From Nocardioides iriomotensis (GTDB taxonomy: Bacteria; Actinomycetota; Actinomycetes; Propionibacteriales; Nocardioidaceae), in NCBI RefSeq assembly GCF_004168035.1, contig NZ_SDPU01000035.1, forward strand, positions 124,001 to 188,000: DNA of 64,000 bases. Direction: 5' to 3'. The position numbers were made by a program, and so were the translations under genes. The notes below the pieces were generated by a model, which ran no database searches, was not told the DNA's origin, and worked only from the letters and a program-made list of their open reading frames with translations. Shown one piece after another: positions 50,405 to 59,718 of this stretch. Each line of letters starts with the position of its first letter. The first letter of the stretch is position 1.

Positions 50405-51594
50405 CTCGCTCCCTGCTCGCGGACCGCCGCGCCGAACCGCCGCATCGCGAGCGCCCCGAGGACCGGCCCGGGCGCGAGCAGCACGAACGCATACTGCCAG
50501 CCCGTGACCGCGGCGAGGAGGGGCACCAGCTGGATCGTGACCACGGTGAGCGAGAACCCGACCGCCGTCTGCACGGTGAGGGCGGTGCCGACGAAGCGCT
50601 GGTCGGCGGTCTCGCTGAGCGCGGTGGAGAACACCCCCGAGTCGGCGATCACCGCGGCGCCCCAGACGCAGAGGAACGTCAGCAGCACCGGCCAGGGCGC
50701 GACGAAGGCCAGGGGCGAGGCGAGGCAGCAGGCACCGCTGACCGCGAGCGCCCACCCCGCGGCCGGGCCGCGGCCGTAGCGGTCGGCCGCGCGCCCGCCG
50801 ACCACCGCGCCCACGACCCCGGCGAGACCGATCGCGACGAAGGTGGTCAGGCTGACCGCGGTGGCGGAGCGCTGCGCGTGGGCCGCGGCGAGGAAGAGGG
50901 GCAGCCAGGTCCACCAGGCGTACAGCTCCCACATGTGCCCGAAGTAGCCCAGGTTCGCCAGCCGCGGCGCGCGTTCCCCGAACACCGCGAAGGCGTAGCG
51001 CGCCTCCGGCCGCGGGCTCGGCGCGAGCAGTGGCCCGGGCCGGACCCACGCCAGCGCGACGGCGGCGGCGCCGACCGTGACCAGCGCCGCCGTGACCATG
51101 ACCGACCGCCACGGCAGGTCGCCGAGGCCGCGGATCAGGTGGGGGAGCGCGGAGCCGAGCGTGAGGCCGCCGATCAGCCAGCCGAAGGCGCGGCCGCGGT
51201 CGACCGGCGCGGCCCACGACGCCATCAGCTTCATGCCCACCGGGTAGACCCCGGCGAGGAACGCGCCCGTCAGCGTCCGCAGCGGTACGGCGGTCGCGAG
51301 GCCGTCGGCGAACGCCGCCAGCGCGGCCGTCGTCGCCGCGGCCCCCAGCGCGCACGCGGCGAGCAGCCGGTGCGGCGGGAACCGGTCGGGGAGGTTGAGC
51401 AGGCTGGACGTCAGCGCGCCGGCGGCGAAGCCGAGCTGCACCGAGGCGGTCAGCCACACCAGGGCCGACGCGGACAGGTGCCACTCGCTGCGCAACGTCG
51501 GCGCGATCGCCGTCGCGGAGAACCACACGGCCAGCCCGAGCACCTGCACGAGCACGACGAGCGCCTTCTGGGTCGGTGCCGACAGGGTGCTCAT
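50401..51594 (-). CDS. MFS transporter (CynX/NarK-like)
   Basis: 397 residues and twelve hydrophobic helices. Motif-A-like loop GGRAADRYGRGP lies between TM8 and TM9, and LPDRFPPHRLL in the N-half. The sequence is of the general exporter/anion type; substrate unknown. ATG 51594 lies 8 nt after the minus-strand hexamer GATACT, so the leader is 0-2 nt. Divergent from the DUF3099-like gene, with a 42-bp gap holding both -10 elements. Confidence 0.88.
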   Translation of the reverse strand: MSTLSAPTQKALVVLVQVLGLAVWFSATAIAPTLRSEWHLSASALVWLTASVQLGFAAGALTSSLLNLPDRFPPHRLLAACALGAAATTAALAAFADGLATAVPLRTLTGAFLAGVYPVGMKLMASWAAPVDRGRAFGWLIGGLTLGSALPHLIRGLGDLPWRSVMVTAALVTVGAAAVALAWVRPGPLLAPSPRPEARYAFAVFGERAPRLANLGYFGHMWELYAWWTWLPLFLAAAHAQRSATAVSLTTFVAIGLAGVVGAVVGGRAADRYGRGPAAGWALAVSGACCLASPLAFVAPWPVLLTFLCVWGAAVIADSGVFSTALSETADQRFVGTALTVQTAVGFSLTVVTIQLVPLLAAVTGWQYAFVLLAPGPVLGALAMRRFGAAVREQGAR

Positions 51595-51624
51595 CGGGGC
51601 CGAGTATCGCAGCGCGCCGCGGCG

Positions 51625-51630
51625 TACCGT
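51625..51630 (+). promoter_or_regulatory. -10 element of DUF3099-like gene
   Basis: TACCGT, 6 nt before ATG 51637. Confidence 0.5.
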
Positions 51631-51636
51631 CGAGAG

Positions 51637-51858
51637 ATGGCCCGCCTCGACCGCAAGAAGGCGTACTTCTGGCTGATGGGCACCTGCATCGTGCTGATCC
51701 TGCTGGCCTGGAACGTCGTGCGGCTGTGGTCGGTCACGGCCGCCGTCGTGATGAGCGTGGTGGCAGCGGTCATCCCGCCGGTCGCGGTCGTCGTCGGCAA
51801 CTACGGCGCGCTGCGGGACTCCGAGCCGCCCACGGGACAACCCGACCCCGACCGCTGA
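51637..51858 (+). CDS. DUF3099-like small membrane protein (73 aa)
   Basis: A basic N-terminus (MARLDRKKAYFWLMG) precedes two helices (TCIVLILLAWNVVRLWSV and AVVMSVVAAVIPPVAVVVG) and a short acidic tail. The YFWLMGTC and IPPVA phrases match the actinobacterial DUF3099 pattern as I remember it. Function unknown. Leaderless start predicted. Confidence 0.75.
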   Translation: MARLDRKKAYFWLMGTCIVLILLAWNVVRLWSVTAAVVMSVVAAVIPPVAVVVGNYGALRDSEPPTGQPDPDR

Positions 51859-51874
51859 GCGGCCAGGGACCGCC

Positions 51875-53164
51875 TCAGGTGTCGTCGCCGCGCTGGTAGA
51901 CGTCCGGGATGCTGTCCTGGTCGAGGTCCTCGGTCTCCTCGGCCTCGATCCGCCGGTAGACCCGGTTGCGGGCGCGCAGCACGACCGCCGCCAGCACCGC
52001 GGAGGTCAGCGAGCCCGCGAGCACGCCGACCTTGACGTGCTCGTCGCGGACGCTGTTCGGCCCGAACGCCAGCTCCCCGACGAGCAGCGCCACGGTGAAC
52101 CCGATGCCCCCGAGCAGCGCGAGGCCCGCGACGTCCACCCAGGCGAGGTCGCCGTCCAGGTCCGCCCGCGTGAAACGGGCGACGAGGTACGTCGTGCCGA
52201 GGACGCCGACGAACTTGCCGACGACCAGGCCCAGCGCGATGCCGGCCGCGACCGGGTCGCCCAGCGCGCCGCTCAGCCCGGCCAGGCCGCCGACCGCGAC
52301 GCCCGAGGCGAAGAACGCGAAGAGCGGGACGGCCACGCCGGCGGACAGCGGCCGGATCCGGTGCTCGAACCGCTCGGCCATGCCCGGCCCGTCGCGCTTG
52401 GTGAGCACCGGCACCGTGAAGCCGAGGAGCACGCCGGCCACGGTCGCGTGCACCCCCGACTCGTGCATGAGCACCCACGCGACGACGGCGAGCGGCACCA
52501 GCAGCCACGGTGTCGTCACCCGGCGCTGCACGAGGACGCCGAACAGCAGGATCGGGACGAGCGCCGCGGCCAGCGCCCACAGGTGCAGCTCGCGGGTGTA
52601 GAAGATCGCGATGATCGTGACGGCGAGGAGGTCGTCGACGACGGCCAGCGTGAGCAGGAACGTGCGCAGCCCGGTCGGCAGGTGCGTGCTGATGACCGCC
52701 AGCACCGCGAGGGCGAACGCGATGTCGGTCGCGGTGGGGATCGCCCACCCGACCAGCTCGCCGTCGGCGGACGTCGCGTTCACGGCCACGTAGATCACCG
52801 CCGGCGCGACCATGCCGCCGACCGCGGCGAGGATCGGCAGCGCGGCCCGGCGGGGGTCGCGCAGGTCGCCTGCGACGAACTCGCGCTTGAGCTCGAGCCC
52901 CACCACGAAGAAGAAGATCGCGAGCAGCCCGTCCGCGGCCCAGGTGCCCAGACTCAGGTGGAGGTTCAGCGCGGACGGCCCGACCTCGAGGTCGCGCAGC
53001 GCGTCGTAGGACGCGCCCCACGGGCTGTTGGCCCACACCAGCGCCACCAGCGTGCCGGCCAGCAGCAGCGCGCCACCCACGGTCTCCTGACGGAGCAGGT
53101 GCGCGATCCGGGAGTCCTCGGCCCACGATCCGCGGCGGAAGAGGCGGGTGCGGGGCTGGCTCAT
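51875..53164 (-). CDS. nhaA: Na+/H+ antiporter NhaA
   Basis: 429 residues. Electrogenic sodium-proton exchanger for pH and salt homeostasis. Twelve helices with [39 protein letters not shown] (the unwound TM4 region), and the ion-binding Asp pair [14 protein letters not shown] (the E. coli Asp163/164 site); [10 protein letters not shown]-like end [20 protein letters not shown] 53164 follows AGGAG; an upstream GTG/ATG extension to 53233 is unlikely. Confidence 0.96.
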   Translation of the reverse strand: MSQPRTRLFRRGSWAEDSRIAHLLRQETVGGALLLAGTLVALVWANSPWGASYDALRDLEVGPSALNLHLSLGTWAADGLLAIFFFVVGLELKREFVAGDLRDPRRAALPILAAVGGMVAPAVIYVAVNATSADGELVGWAIPTATDIAFALAVLAVISTHLPTGLRTFLLTLAVVDDLLAVTIIAIFYTRELHLWALAAALVPILLFGVLVQRRVTTPWLLVPLAVVAWVLMHESGVHATVAGVLLGFTVPVLTKRDGPGMAERFEHRIRPLSAGVAVPLFAFFASGVAVGGLAGLSGALGDPVAAGIALGLVVGKFVGVLGTTYLVARFTRADLDGDLAWVDVAGLALLGGIGFTVALLVGELAFGPNSVRDEHVKVGVLAGSLTSAVLAAVVLRARNRVYRRIEAEETEDLDQDSIPDVYQRGDDT

Positions 53165-53297
53165 GGGCGGTGCTCCTGGCTTCGGGGTCGCGGCATTCCT
53201 GCCGACCAGACTTCCCGGCGCACCGTTCGTCACGCTACCGGTCCGCCGCTCCGCCCGCCCGGCCGGTCCAGGTCCCGGCCGGCCCAGGCCCCGTCGG

Positions 53298-53804
53298 TCA
53301 GGCCGGCCGCGGCAGACCCGGGTGCTCGCGCCGCGCGTGCGCCGACAGCGGCATCACGACGGTGAGGACCCCGTCGGTGACGTGCTCGTCGAAGGCCAGC
53401 CCGGCCCGCTCGATCGTGCGGAGCACGGTGTCGTTGTCGGGCTGGGTCAGGCACAGCAGCGAGCGGTAGCCGCGCCGGCCCGCGTCGGCCGCCACCTCCC
53501 GGAGCAGCCGGGTGCCGATGCCGCGGCCCTGCTGGGCGTCCTCGACGACGACTCCGATCTCGACCTCGTGGGGCGAGACCGGGCCGACGCTGGCGAGGGC
53601 GACCACCACGCCGTTCTGCTCGGCCACCACGCTCCACCCGCGCGCGGGGGCGAGGAGCTGCGTCGCGAGCCGCTCGGGGACCCGGGTCACCGGCGCGTGG
53701 AAGCGACGGGTGAGCGCGTCGGCGGAGCAGCGCTCGTGCAGCGCGACCGTCGCGCGGACGTCGTCGAGGGTGCCGTAGCGGGTGCGGACGAGGGACGTCG
53801 TCAC
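53298..53804 (-). CDS. GNAT acetyltransferase
   Basis: 168 residues. N-terminal [21 protein letters not shown], acetyl-CoA loop [16 protein letters not shown] (residues about 87-102) and the beta5-alpha4 part [23 protein letters not shown]. It resembles the single-domain members related to protein lysine acetyltransferases that also occur fused to acetyl-CoA-synthetase-like proteins; substrate unknown. GTG 53804 is the only reasonable start. Divergent from pirin, with a 119-bp gap. Confidence 0.88.
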   Translation of the reverse strand: MTTSLVRTRYGTLDDVRATVALHERCSADALTRRFHAPVTRVPERLATQLLAPARGWSVVAEQNGVVVALASVGPVSPHEVEIGVVVEDAQQGRGIGTRLLREVAADAGRRGYRSLLCLTQPDNDTVLRTIERAGLAFDEHVTDGVLTVVMPLSAHARREHPGLPRPA

Positions 53805-53923
53805 GGTTCCGGTCTTCCTTCCCAGGGGGTACGACGTCCATCCTGTGCGGCTCAGGTTTCACACCGGCCACATGCATGTTTCGCCTGTGCGAAGCGTTGG
53901 TGCGCGATGCAAGACTGGCGCGC

Positions 53924-54868
53924 ATGGCAGCTCTCGACGCGGTCCACGAGCCCCTGCTCCCGCGCGACGTCCTGCTCGGCCGCACCACCCACGTCCGGCG
54001 CGTGCTGCCCAACAAGACCCGGCGGATGGTCGGTGCCTGGTGCTTCCTCGACCACTACGGCCCTGACGACGTCAAGACGACCGGCGGCATGTGGGTGCCG
54101 CCGCACCCGCACACCGGGCTGCAGACCGTCACCTGGCTGTTCGAGGGGCTGGGCAGGCACACCGACAGCCTCGGCTCCCACCAGCTGATCCGCCCCGGGC
54201 AGCTCAACGTGATGACCGCGGGACACGGGATCTGCCACGCGGAGGTCTCGCCCGACGACGCCCCGCGGCTGCTGCACGGCGTCCAGCTGTGGGTCTGCCT
54301 GCCCGACGCGGTCCGCGACAGCACGCCACCCGACTTCACCCACCTCGCCGACCTCCCGACGTACACCGAGGGCGGGGTGACGCTCAAGGTCCTCGTAGGC
54401 GAGCTGGCGGGGGAGGTGTCGCCGGCCCCGGCGTTCACGCCGCTCGTCGGTGCCGAGATCCGGCTGCGCCCCGGCGCGAGCGCGACGCTGCCGCTGGAGC
54501 CGGAGTTCGAGCACGCCGTGCTGACCGTTGCCGGCGACCTGCGGGTCGAGGGCCGGTCGGTGCCGGCCCACGAGATGGCCTACCTCGGGACGGGTCGGCA
54601 CGGCCTCCTGCTCGAGGCGCCGGACTCGGGCGACGACGTCGTGCTGATGCTGCTCGGCGGCGCGCCGTTCGAGGAGGAGATCGTGATGTGGTGGAACCTC
54701 ATCGGCCGCAGCCACGACGAGGTGGTCGAGCAGCGCGAGGCATGGAACGGTCCGGGCGTGTCGTGGACCCCTCCGAGGTACGGCGAGGTGGCAGGCTTCG
54801 ACGGTGACCGCCTGCTCGCGCCGCCGATGCCGAACGTGCGCCTGCGCACGCGGGGCCGCACGGCCTGA
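53924..54868 (+). CDS. pirin-family cupin protein
   Basis: 314 residues. The pirin cupin has metal-ligand His in PPHPHTGLQTVTWLFEG and the second motif in LNVMTAGHGICHAEVSPDD; the C-terminal cupin ends WWNLIGRSHDEVVEQREAW. Bacterial pirins include quercetin-2,3-dioxygenase-like enzymes and regulators of pyruvate dehydrogenase; neither can be assigned. ATG 53924 is 7 nt after AAGACT and starts the conserved N-terminus; an upstream frame from 53876 is not needed. Confidence 0.92.
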   Translation: MAALDAVHEPLLPRDVLLGRTTHVRRVLPNKTRRMVGAWCFLDHYGPDDVKTTGGMWVPPHPHTGLQTVTWLFEGLGRHTDSLGSHQLIRPGQLNVMTAGHGICHAEVSPDDAPRLLHGVQLWVCLPDAVRDSTPPDFTHLADLPTYTEGGVTLKVLVGELAGEVSPAPAFTPLVGAEIRLRPGASATLPLEPEFEHAVLTVAGDLRVEGRSVPAHEMAYLGTGRHGLLLEAPDSGDDVVLMLLGGAPFEEEIVMWWNLIGRSHDEVVEQREAWNGPGVSWTPPRYGEVAGFDGDRLLAPPMPNVRLRTRGRTA

Positions 54869-55102
54869 CCGGGCTCACCGGGCGAGCTGCGTCGTGCGGG
54901 GCCTTCCACCGTCCCCGCCGCGGGGCCGACACGCCGGGCGACACGCCGTGACGGATGAGATTTCGGGTGTTGTTGTGGCGAATGGGTTGCCCCGTAGGTC
55001 ACAATGGCCTCACAACCACACATCTGTGACTCCCAGGACTTCCTGGATCCGCGAGACCGCTGGGGAAGGCGTATCTCGACGCCGGATCAACAGGAGGCCA
55101 AG

Positions 55103-55609
55103 GTGACCACACGCACGTCGACTCGGGGCGTTCTCTACGTCCACTCCGCGCCGTCCGCGCTGTGCCCGCACATCGAGTGGGCCGTGGGCGGTGTCCTCGG
55201 CTCTGCCGTCAACCTCGAGTGGACTCCGCAGTCCGCCCAGGCCGGCACCTACCGCGCCGAGTTCTCCTGGGCCGGTGAGGCCGGCACCGCCGCCTCCGTC
55301 GCGTCCGCGCTGCGCGGCTGGAACCACCTCCGCTTCGAGATCACCGAGGAGCCGACCGCCGGCACCGAGGGGTCGCGCTACTCCTACACCCCGGACCTCG
55401 GCATCTATCACGCCGTGACCGGCCTGCACGGCGACATCATGATCCCCGAGGACCGGCTCAAGGCCGCGGTCGTCAAGGCCGCCCTCGGCGACACCACGCT
55501 GCTGCTCGAGATCGACAAGCTCCTCGGCAAGCCGTGGGACGACGAGCTCGAGACCTTCCGGCACGCCGGCGACGGCGCCCCGGTGCGCTGGCTGCACCAG
55601 GTCGTCTGA
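55103..55609 (+). CDS. DUF3145 family protein
   Basis: 168 residues. Matches the actinobacterial DUF3145 family: RGVLYVHSAPSALCPHIEWAVGGVLG, AEFSWAGEAGTAASVASALRGWNHLRFE, YTPDLGIYHAVTGLHGDIMI and the C-terminal ELETFRHAGDGAPVRWLHQVV. Function unknown. GTG 55103 is 5 nt after AGGAGG. The 234-bp stretch upstream contains a possible promoter near 54985-55005 and a small CCCCG/CGGGG hairpin at 54913-54925, otherwise nothing I can name. Confidence 0.9.
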   Translation: MTTRTSTRGVLYVHSAPSALCPHIEWAVGGVLGSAVNLEWTPQSAQAGTYRAEFSWAGEAGTAASVASALRGWNHLRFEITEEPTAGTEGSRYSYTPDLGIYHAVTGLHGDIMIPEDRLKAAVVKAALGDTTLLLEIDKLLGKPWDDELETFRHAGDGAPVRWLHQVV

Positions 55610-55657
55610 CCCAGCCCCACCGATCAGCCCCCACCCCAGGAGCCCCCACCTGGGAGC

Positions 55658-55693
55658 AACGCCCGGACCCGCCCCCCAACGGGTTCGGGCGTT
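55658..55693 (+). terminator. terminator after DUF3145
   Basis: A 14-bp stem (55658-55671 with 55680-55693, one G-U pair) and an 8-nt loop, followed by T and a mixed tail; starts 49 bp after the stop. Confidence 0.75.
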
Positions 55694-55732
55694 TGCCTGC
55701 GCGGGGGTGGTCGCCCCGCCGATGATCTGCGC

Positions 55733-56653
55733 GTGACTTCTCGGATCACGCGGCTGGTGCCGGTCCTGCTGCTCGCCGCCCTCGTCCTCGGCGCCTGCGC
55801 GTCCCAGCCGCCGGTCCGCAGCGCCACCCCGGCCGGCGCGCGGGTCGCCCCGGTCCTGCTCGGTGCGCACAACGACACCAGCACGCCCTTCAACCTCGTC
55901 TCGGTGCCCGCCCTCACCCGGCACCGGTACGACGGCCGCGCGCTGCGGCTCGACCGGGTGCTCACCCGGACGCTCGCGTTCACGCGGTACGCCGTGAGCT
56001 ACCGCAGCGGCGGGATGATCGAGCGCGAGCGCGTGACGCTGGCCGAGAACGGCTTCGTCGCCTTCCAGATCGACTACCGCAACCACGGCGGCTCGACTCG
56101 CGAGTCGGGCGACGTGGTGGCCCGGCCGCTCGGCTACCCCGAGGACCTGGTCAACGCCGTGCGCGCCGTCCGCCGGGCCCGGCTGCCCTTCGTCGACGCG
56201 ACGCGCGTCGGGCTCCTCGGCCGCTCGATGGGCGGGGGCGTCGTGCTCAACGCGCTCGCTGCCCGCCCACGACTGGCGCAGGCGGCGGTGCTGTACTCCC
56301 CGGTGAGCTCGTCGGCCGTCGACACCTACCGGCGCTGGGTGCGCCCCGACCCGGTGCTGCGGGCCCGGGTCACCGAGGTCTACGGCTCCTCGGCGACCCG
56401 CCCGGGCTTCTGGGCGACGGCGAGCGCGCGCACCTATCTCGACCGGCTCGACCTGCCGGTCCAGATCCACCACGGCACCGCCGACGACGTCTGTCCCGTC
56501 CGCTGGAGCCGCGCCACCGCGGCCGCGCTCCGCGCCGGAGGCAACCGCGACGTCACGCTGTACGAGTACGCGGGGGAGGACCACCGGTTCGGACCCGCGT
56601 GGGGTCGCTTCATGAACCGCGCCGTGATCTTCCTCCGGGCCGAGCTGGCCTGA
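55733..56653 (+). CDS. alpha/beta-hydrolase lipoprotein with internal deletion
   Basis: 306 residues. Lipobox VLGAC with Cys near 22. The C-terminal half is a normal alpha/beta hydrolase: nucleophile elbow GLLGRSMGGGVVLN (Ser near 161), PVQIHHGTADDVCPVRWS with the Asp, and GEDHRFG with the His. Between SYRSGG and MIERE it lacks about 36 residues present in the paralogue at 60949, including the strand and the LAHGYI oxyanion-hole motif. The frame is preserved across the gap. The protein is therefore likely inactive or altered, unless this is an assembly error. GTG 55733 lies 6 nt after GATGAT. Confidence 0.8.
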   Translation: MTSRITRLVPVLLLAALVLGACASQPPVRSATPAGARVAPVLLGAHNDTSTPFNLVSVPALTRHRYDGRALRLDRVLTRTLAFTRYAVSYRSGGMIERERVTLAENGFVAFQIDYRNHGGSTRESGDVVARPLGYPEDLVNAVRAVRRARLPFVDATRVGLLGRSMGGGVVLNALAARPRLAQAAVLYSPVSSSAVDTYRRWVRPDPVLRARVTEVYGSSATRPGFWATASARTYLDRLDLPVQIHHGTADDVCPVRWSRATAAALRAGGNRDVTLYEYAGEDHRFGPAWGRFMNRAVIFLRAELA

Positions 56654-56680
56654 GCGACCGGCTCAGCCGGGGCGACCGGG

Positions 56681-57580
56681 TCAGCGGCGGCTGGTGACGA
56701 CGGCCTGCGACTCGGCCACCCAGACACCGGCGTCCATGGTCTGCCCACGGAACTCGGGCGGGGCGCCCGGGATGTTGATCGGGTTGCCGTTGAGCTCGAA
56801 CGCCAGCGACCAGACAGGGGTGCCGCTGGCTGCGTAGGCGTCGTGCCCGTCGACGCTCGCCCGGCCCCGCGTCGCCGACGACCGCTCGTAGGCGTGGCTG
56901 CAGGTGTCGGACTGCGCCGTCGTCCAGGGGCACTGCACGGCGCCCGAGCCGTCGCCGGGGTCGACCTCGATGTAGTCCGGGGTCGCGATCGCGACGAGCC
57001 CGAACGCCGAGGAGCCGGTGAGGTCGTCACCGGACAGACCGTCGGCCCAGAACCAGGTCGGCAGCGAAACGAGGCTGCGCGTGGTGGGGTTCACCGACAG
57101 CTCGCCGACCGGCGGGGCCAGCTGCCCGATGGCGGTCCACGCCTGGTCGATGAGTGGCGGCGTCGGCGGGTTGGCCGGGTCGATCCAGATGGCATCGAAG
57201 CTCTCGGCCAGGTTGGCGCCGATGCAGACCCGCACCTTCCACTCGGCGTCCGGCGTCGGCGGCGGCGACTTCGGGGGCGCGAACGGCACCACGGAATCGC
57301 GCCAGTAGCAGGAGTTGGGGCCCACGCAGAACGTGCCTGGCGGCTTGAGGTCGCAGGACGGTCCGTTGCTGCCACCGCCGCCCTCGTCGCCCGGACCACC
57401 GGGCTCGCCAGGCTCGTCGCCGTTGCAGACGTAGGTGATCTGGCCGGTCACCGGGTCGAGCACCAGGCAGTCGTCCGCCTGCGCGGGTCCGGTGGGTGCG
57501 AACGCCACCCAGAACAGCGCACACGTGAGCGCCGTCAGCGCGTGCAGCGGCAGCCAGCGGCGTCGGCCGGTGGTGGTCAT
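56681..57580 (-). CDS. secreted hypothetical protein
   Basis: 299 residues. Signal peptide (residues 1-34: LTALTCALFWVAFAPTGPAQA) then a Gly/Glu-rich spacer (GEPGGPGDEGGGGS) and a folded part with several Cys (PSCDLKPPGTFCVGPNSCYW, VRVCIGANL, VQCPWTTAQSDTCSHAYE) that may form disulfides. The end VWSLAFELNGNPINIPGAPPEF and WVAESQAVVTSRR is beta-rich, as in PKD-like folds. No named family. ATG 57580 follows GAGGGGG; the next lipoprotein gene upstream on the same strand may be cotranscribed. Confidence 0.75.
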   Translation of the reverse strand: MTTTGRRRWLPLHALTALTCALFWVAFAPTGPAQADDCLVLDPVTGQITYVCNGDEPGEPGGPGDEGGGGSNGPSCDLKPPGTFCVGPNSCYWRDSVVPFAPPKSPPPTPDAEWKVRVCIGANLAESFDAIWIDPANPPTPPLIDQAWTAIGQLAPPVGELSVNPTTRSLVSLPTWFWADGLSGDDLTGSSAFGLVAIATPDYIEVDPGDGSGAVQCPWTTAQSDTCSHAYERSSATRGRASVDGHDAYAASGTPVWSLAFELNGNPINIPGAPPEFRGQTMDAGVWVAESQAVVTSRR

Positions 57581-57653
57581 GCGTCCCCCTCGTTCGTCCC
57601 CGCCGCTCGCGGGCGGCGCCTCCATGATTCCCAACGATCTGCGGCGCGTAACG

Positions 57654-58232
57654 TCACGCCGCCTTGCAGCCACCGCCGCCGCCGCGCTTGAGGACCTCCC
57701 AGCCCGTCGGGCTGTCGGGCGACGTCGCCAGCGTGAACTCGATCCGGGTCGGCGGCGAGGTGCCGACCTTCTCCTCGGGCTTGGCGAAGGTCATGTACAT
57801 CTCCATCTCGGAGTTGTCGAAGCACGTGACCGCGGTGGCCCGGTCGCCGTCGACCGTCACGTCGACGGGCGTGTACACGATCCGACCGCGCAGCTGGACG
57901 CCGTTGGACTGCTGGATCGCGACCTGCTGACCGTAGGCGCGGGTGTACTTCCCGCCGGTCAGCGTGCGCAGCGCCCTCATGTCCAGCCGTGTCTTCGCAG
58001 GGTCTGCGAGCGCCTGGGCGTACCAGTCGTTGAGCGCCTCGACCGTGTCGAACACCGCCTGCTGGTCGGCGTCGAGCCCCGAGGCGCTGTCGTCGCCGAG
58101 CTGCGGTGCGTCCGCGGACGACGCGGACTCCTCCGGCCCGCTGGCCGGGTCGCCGGAGCAACCGGCGAGCACGACGAGGCTCGCGGCCGCGATCGTGCAG
58201 CGCAGAGCCCGAGAGGGCGAGGTTCCGAGCAA
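57654..58232 (-). CDS. lipoprotein with TTG start
   Basis: 192 residues. Signal peptide LRCTIAAASLVVLAGC with a perfect lipobox (Cys near 24), then an acidic linker and a small NTF2-like or Mce-accessory-type domain (VEALNDWYAQALADPAKTRLDMRALRTLTGG, GRIVYTPVDVTVDGDRATAVTCFDNSEM). No ATG or GTG lies at a sensible distance. TTG 58232 stands 4 nt after GGAGGAGG, which decides the start. Function unknown; the two Cys at CFDN and GGGCK may pair. Confidence 0.75.
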   Translation of the reverse strand: MLGTSPSRALRCTIAAASLVVLAGCSGDPASGPEESASSADAPQLGDDSASGLDADQQAVFDTVEALNDWYAQALADPAKTRLDMRALRTLTGGKYTRAYGQQVAIQQSNGVQLRGRIVYTPVDVTVDGDRATAVTCFDNSEMEMYMTFAKPEEKVGTSPPTRIEFTLATSPDSPTGWEVLKRGGGGGCKAA

Positions 58233-58306
58233 CGTGCCTCCTCCGTCGACGCAGCAGCATAGGGGAACTGCCGAGGATGTGTGCTGCGGCCACATAGGCC
58301 GGTCAG

Positions 58307-59701
58307 GTGAGCACCGACACGATGAGCCGCATGCGCTCGTCTCGGACCTCCCGCCGGCTTCTCGCCGCCGCCCTCCCGCTGCTCCTCGTCGTGCCCACCG
58401 GCGCCGCCGCGTGGCCGGCCGCCGCCGACCCGGCGTGCACCGCGCCCGCCGTACACGGGGCGGAGCGGCAGGTGACGGCCTGCCTCGACGACCTGACCAC
58501 CGCCGGCACGGTCGCGAGCGGCCACACCAACCCCGACGACTGGGCCGGCCTGCACGCGGCGGGGACGACCAACCCGTCGGGCGTGCCGGGCGTGCAGGTC
58601 GACGGCTACTTCCCGGACGACTCGACGACCAACACCAACCACGGCTGGAACCACGACAGCCAGTTCGTGGTGAGACTGCCCGACGACTGGAACGGCAAGC
58701 TCGTCGTGTCCGGTGCCCCGGGCACCCGCCGGCAGTACGCCAACGACTTCATCATCGGTGACTGGGTGCTCGCGCAGGGCTACGCGTTCGCGTCCACCGA
58801 CAAGGGCAACACCGGCGCGGCGTTCTACCGGGACGGGTCGGCGCCGGGCGGCTCGATCCGCGAGTGGCACCACCGGGTGACGCAGCTGACGAAGGCGACG
58901 AAGAAGGCCGTCGCCGAGCACTACGGCGAGCGCCCGCGGCGCACCTACATGTTCGGGATCAGCAACGGCGGCTACCTCACCCGATGGCAGCTCGAGAACC
59001 GGCCGGGCCTGTACGACGGTGGCCTGGACTGGGAGGGGACGCTGCTGCGCGCCGACGGCCCGAACCTGCTGACCTACCTGCCGGCCGCGCTGAAGCACTA
59101 TCCGGCCTACGCCGCCACGGGGGACCAGGCGGCGCACGACGCCATGATCGCGGCGGGCTTCGCACCGGGCTCGGAGTTCCTCTGGCCGTTCCACTACTCC
59201 TACTACTGGGACCTGACCCAGCGGATCTACCGCGAGGAGCTCGACCCGGAGTGGGACGGCGCGCTCGACGCCGGCGTGCCCTTCTGCCCGAGCGGCAGCA
59301 CGCCGTCGTGCGACGCGGACTACGACTACTCCTCCCGGCCCACGGCGGTGAAGGACGCCGTCCGCTCCGTGCAGCTCACCGGCCGGATCGGCAAGCCGCT
59401 GCTCACGGTGCACGGCACGCTCGACACGCTGCTGCCGCCCGCGACGTCATCGGATGCGTACGACGCCCTCGTGGACCGCGCCGGCCGCGGTGCCCGGCAC
59501 CGCTACTACGTCGTCGAGGACGGCACCCACGTGGACGGCTTGTACCCGACGTACCCCGACCGGCTGCGGCCGCTGCTGCCGTGCGCGCGGACGGCGTTCA
59601 CCGCGCTCACCCGCTGGGTGGAGCGAGGCACGCGGCCGCCCGCCGACGGCTACTACGCGCGTCCCGAGAGCGGCGACCTCCTGAACACCTGCGACCTCTG
59701 A
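58307..59701 (+). CDS. secreted alpha/beta hydrolase (tannase / 3HB-oligomer hydrolase-like)
   Basis: 464 residues. Signal peptide (RRLLAAALPLLLVVPTGAAAWPAAA). Catalytic Ser in FGISNGGYLTRWQLE (near 227), an Asp candidate in LTVHGTLDTLLPPATS and the His in VEDGTHVDGLYPTYP. The layout with an early FVVRLPDDWNGKLVVSGAPGTRRQYAND is that of extracellular esterases of the tannase/feruloyl esterase and D-3-hydroxybutyrate oligomer hydrolase type. GTG 58307 follows TAGGCC by 6 nt; ATG 58322 is possible. Confidence 0.85.
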   Translation: MSTDTMSRMRSSRTSRRLLAAALPLLLVVPTGAAAWPAAADPACTAPAVHGAERQVTACLDDLTTAGTVASGHTNPDDWAGLHAAGTTNPSGVPGVQVDGYFPDDSTTNTNHGWNHDSQFVVRLPDDWNGKLVVSGAPGTRRQYANDFIIGDWVLAQGYAFASTDKGNTGAAFYRDGSAPGGSIREWHHRVTQLTKATKKAVAEHYGERPRRTYMFGISNGGYLTRWQLENRPGLYDGGLDWEGTLLRADGPNLLTYLPAALKHYPAYAATGDQAAHDAMIAAGFAPGSEFLWPFHYSYYWDLTQRIYREELDPEWDGALDAGVPFCPSGSTPSCDADYDYSSRPTAVKDAVRSVQLTGRIGKPLLTVHGTLDTLLPPATSSDAYDALVDRAGRGARHRYYVVEDGTHVDGLYPTYPDRLRPLLPCARTAFTALTRWVERGTRPPADGYYARPESGDLLNTCDL

Positions 59702-59718
59702 GGCAGACGCGACCCGCC

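Noticed and set aside
53870-53879. Palindrome ACATGCATGT between the GNAT and pirin genes
   Set aside because: Only 10 bp with no second copy and no fixed relation to either start codon; may be chance.
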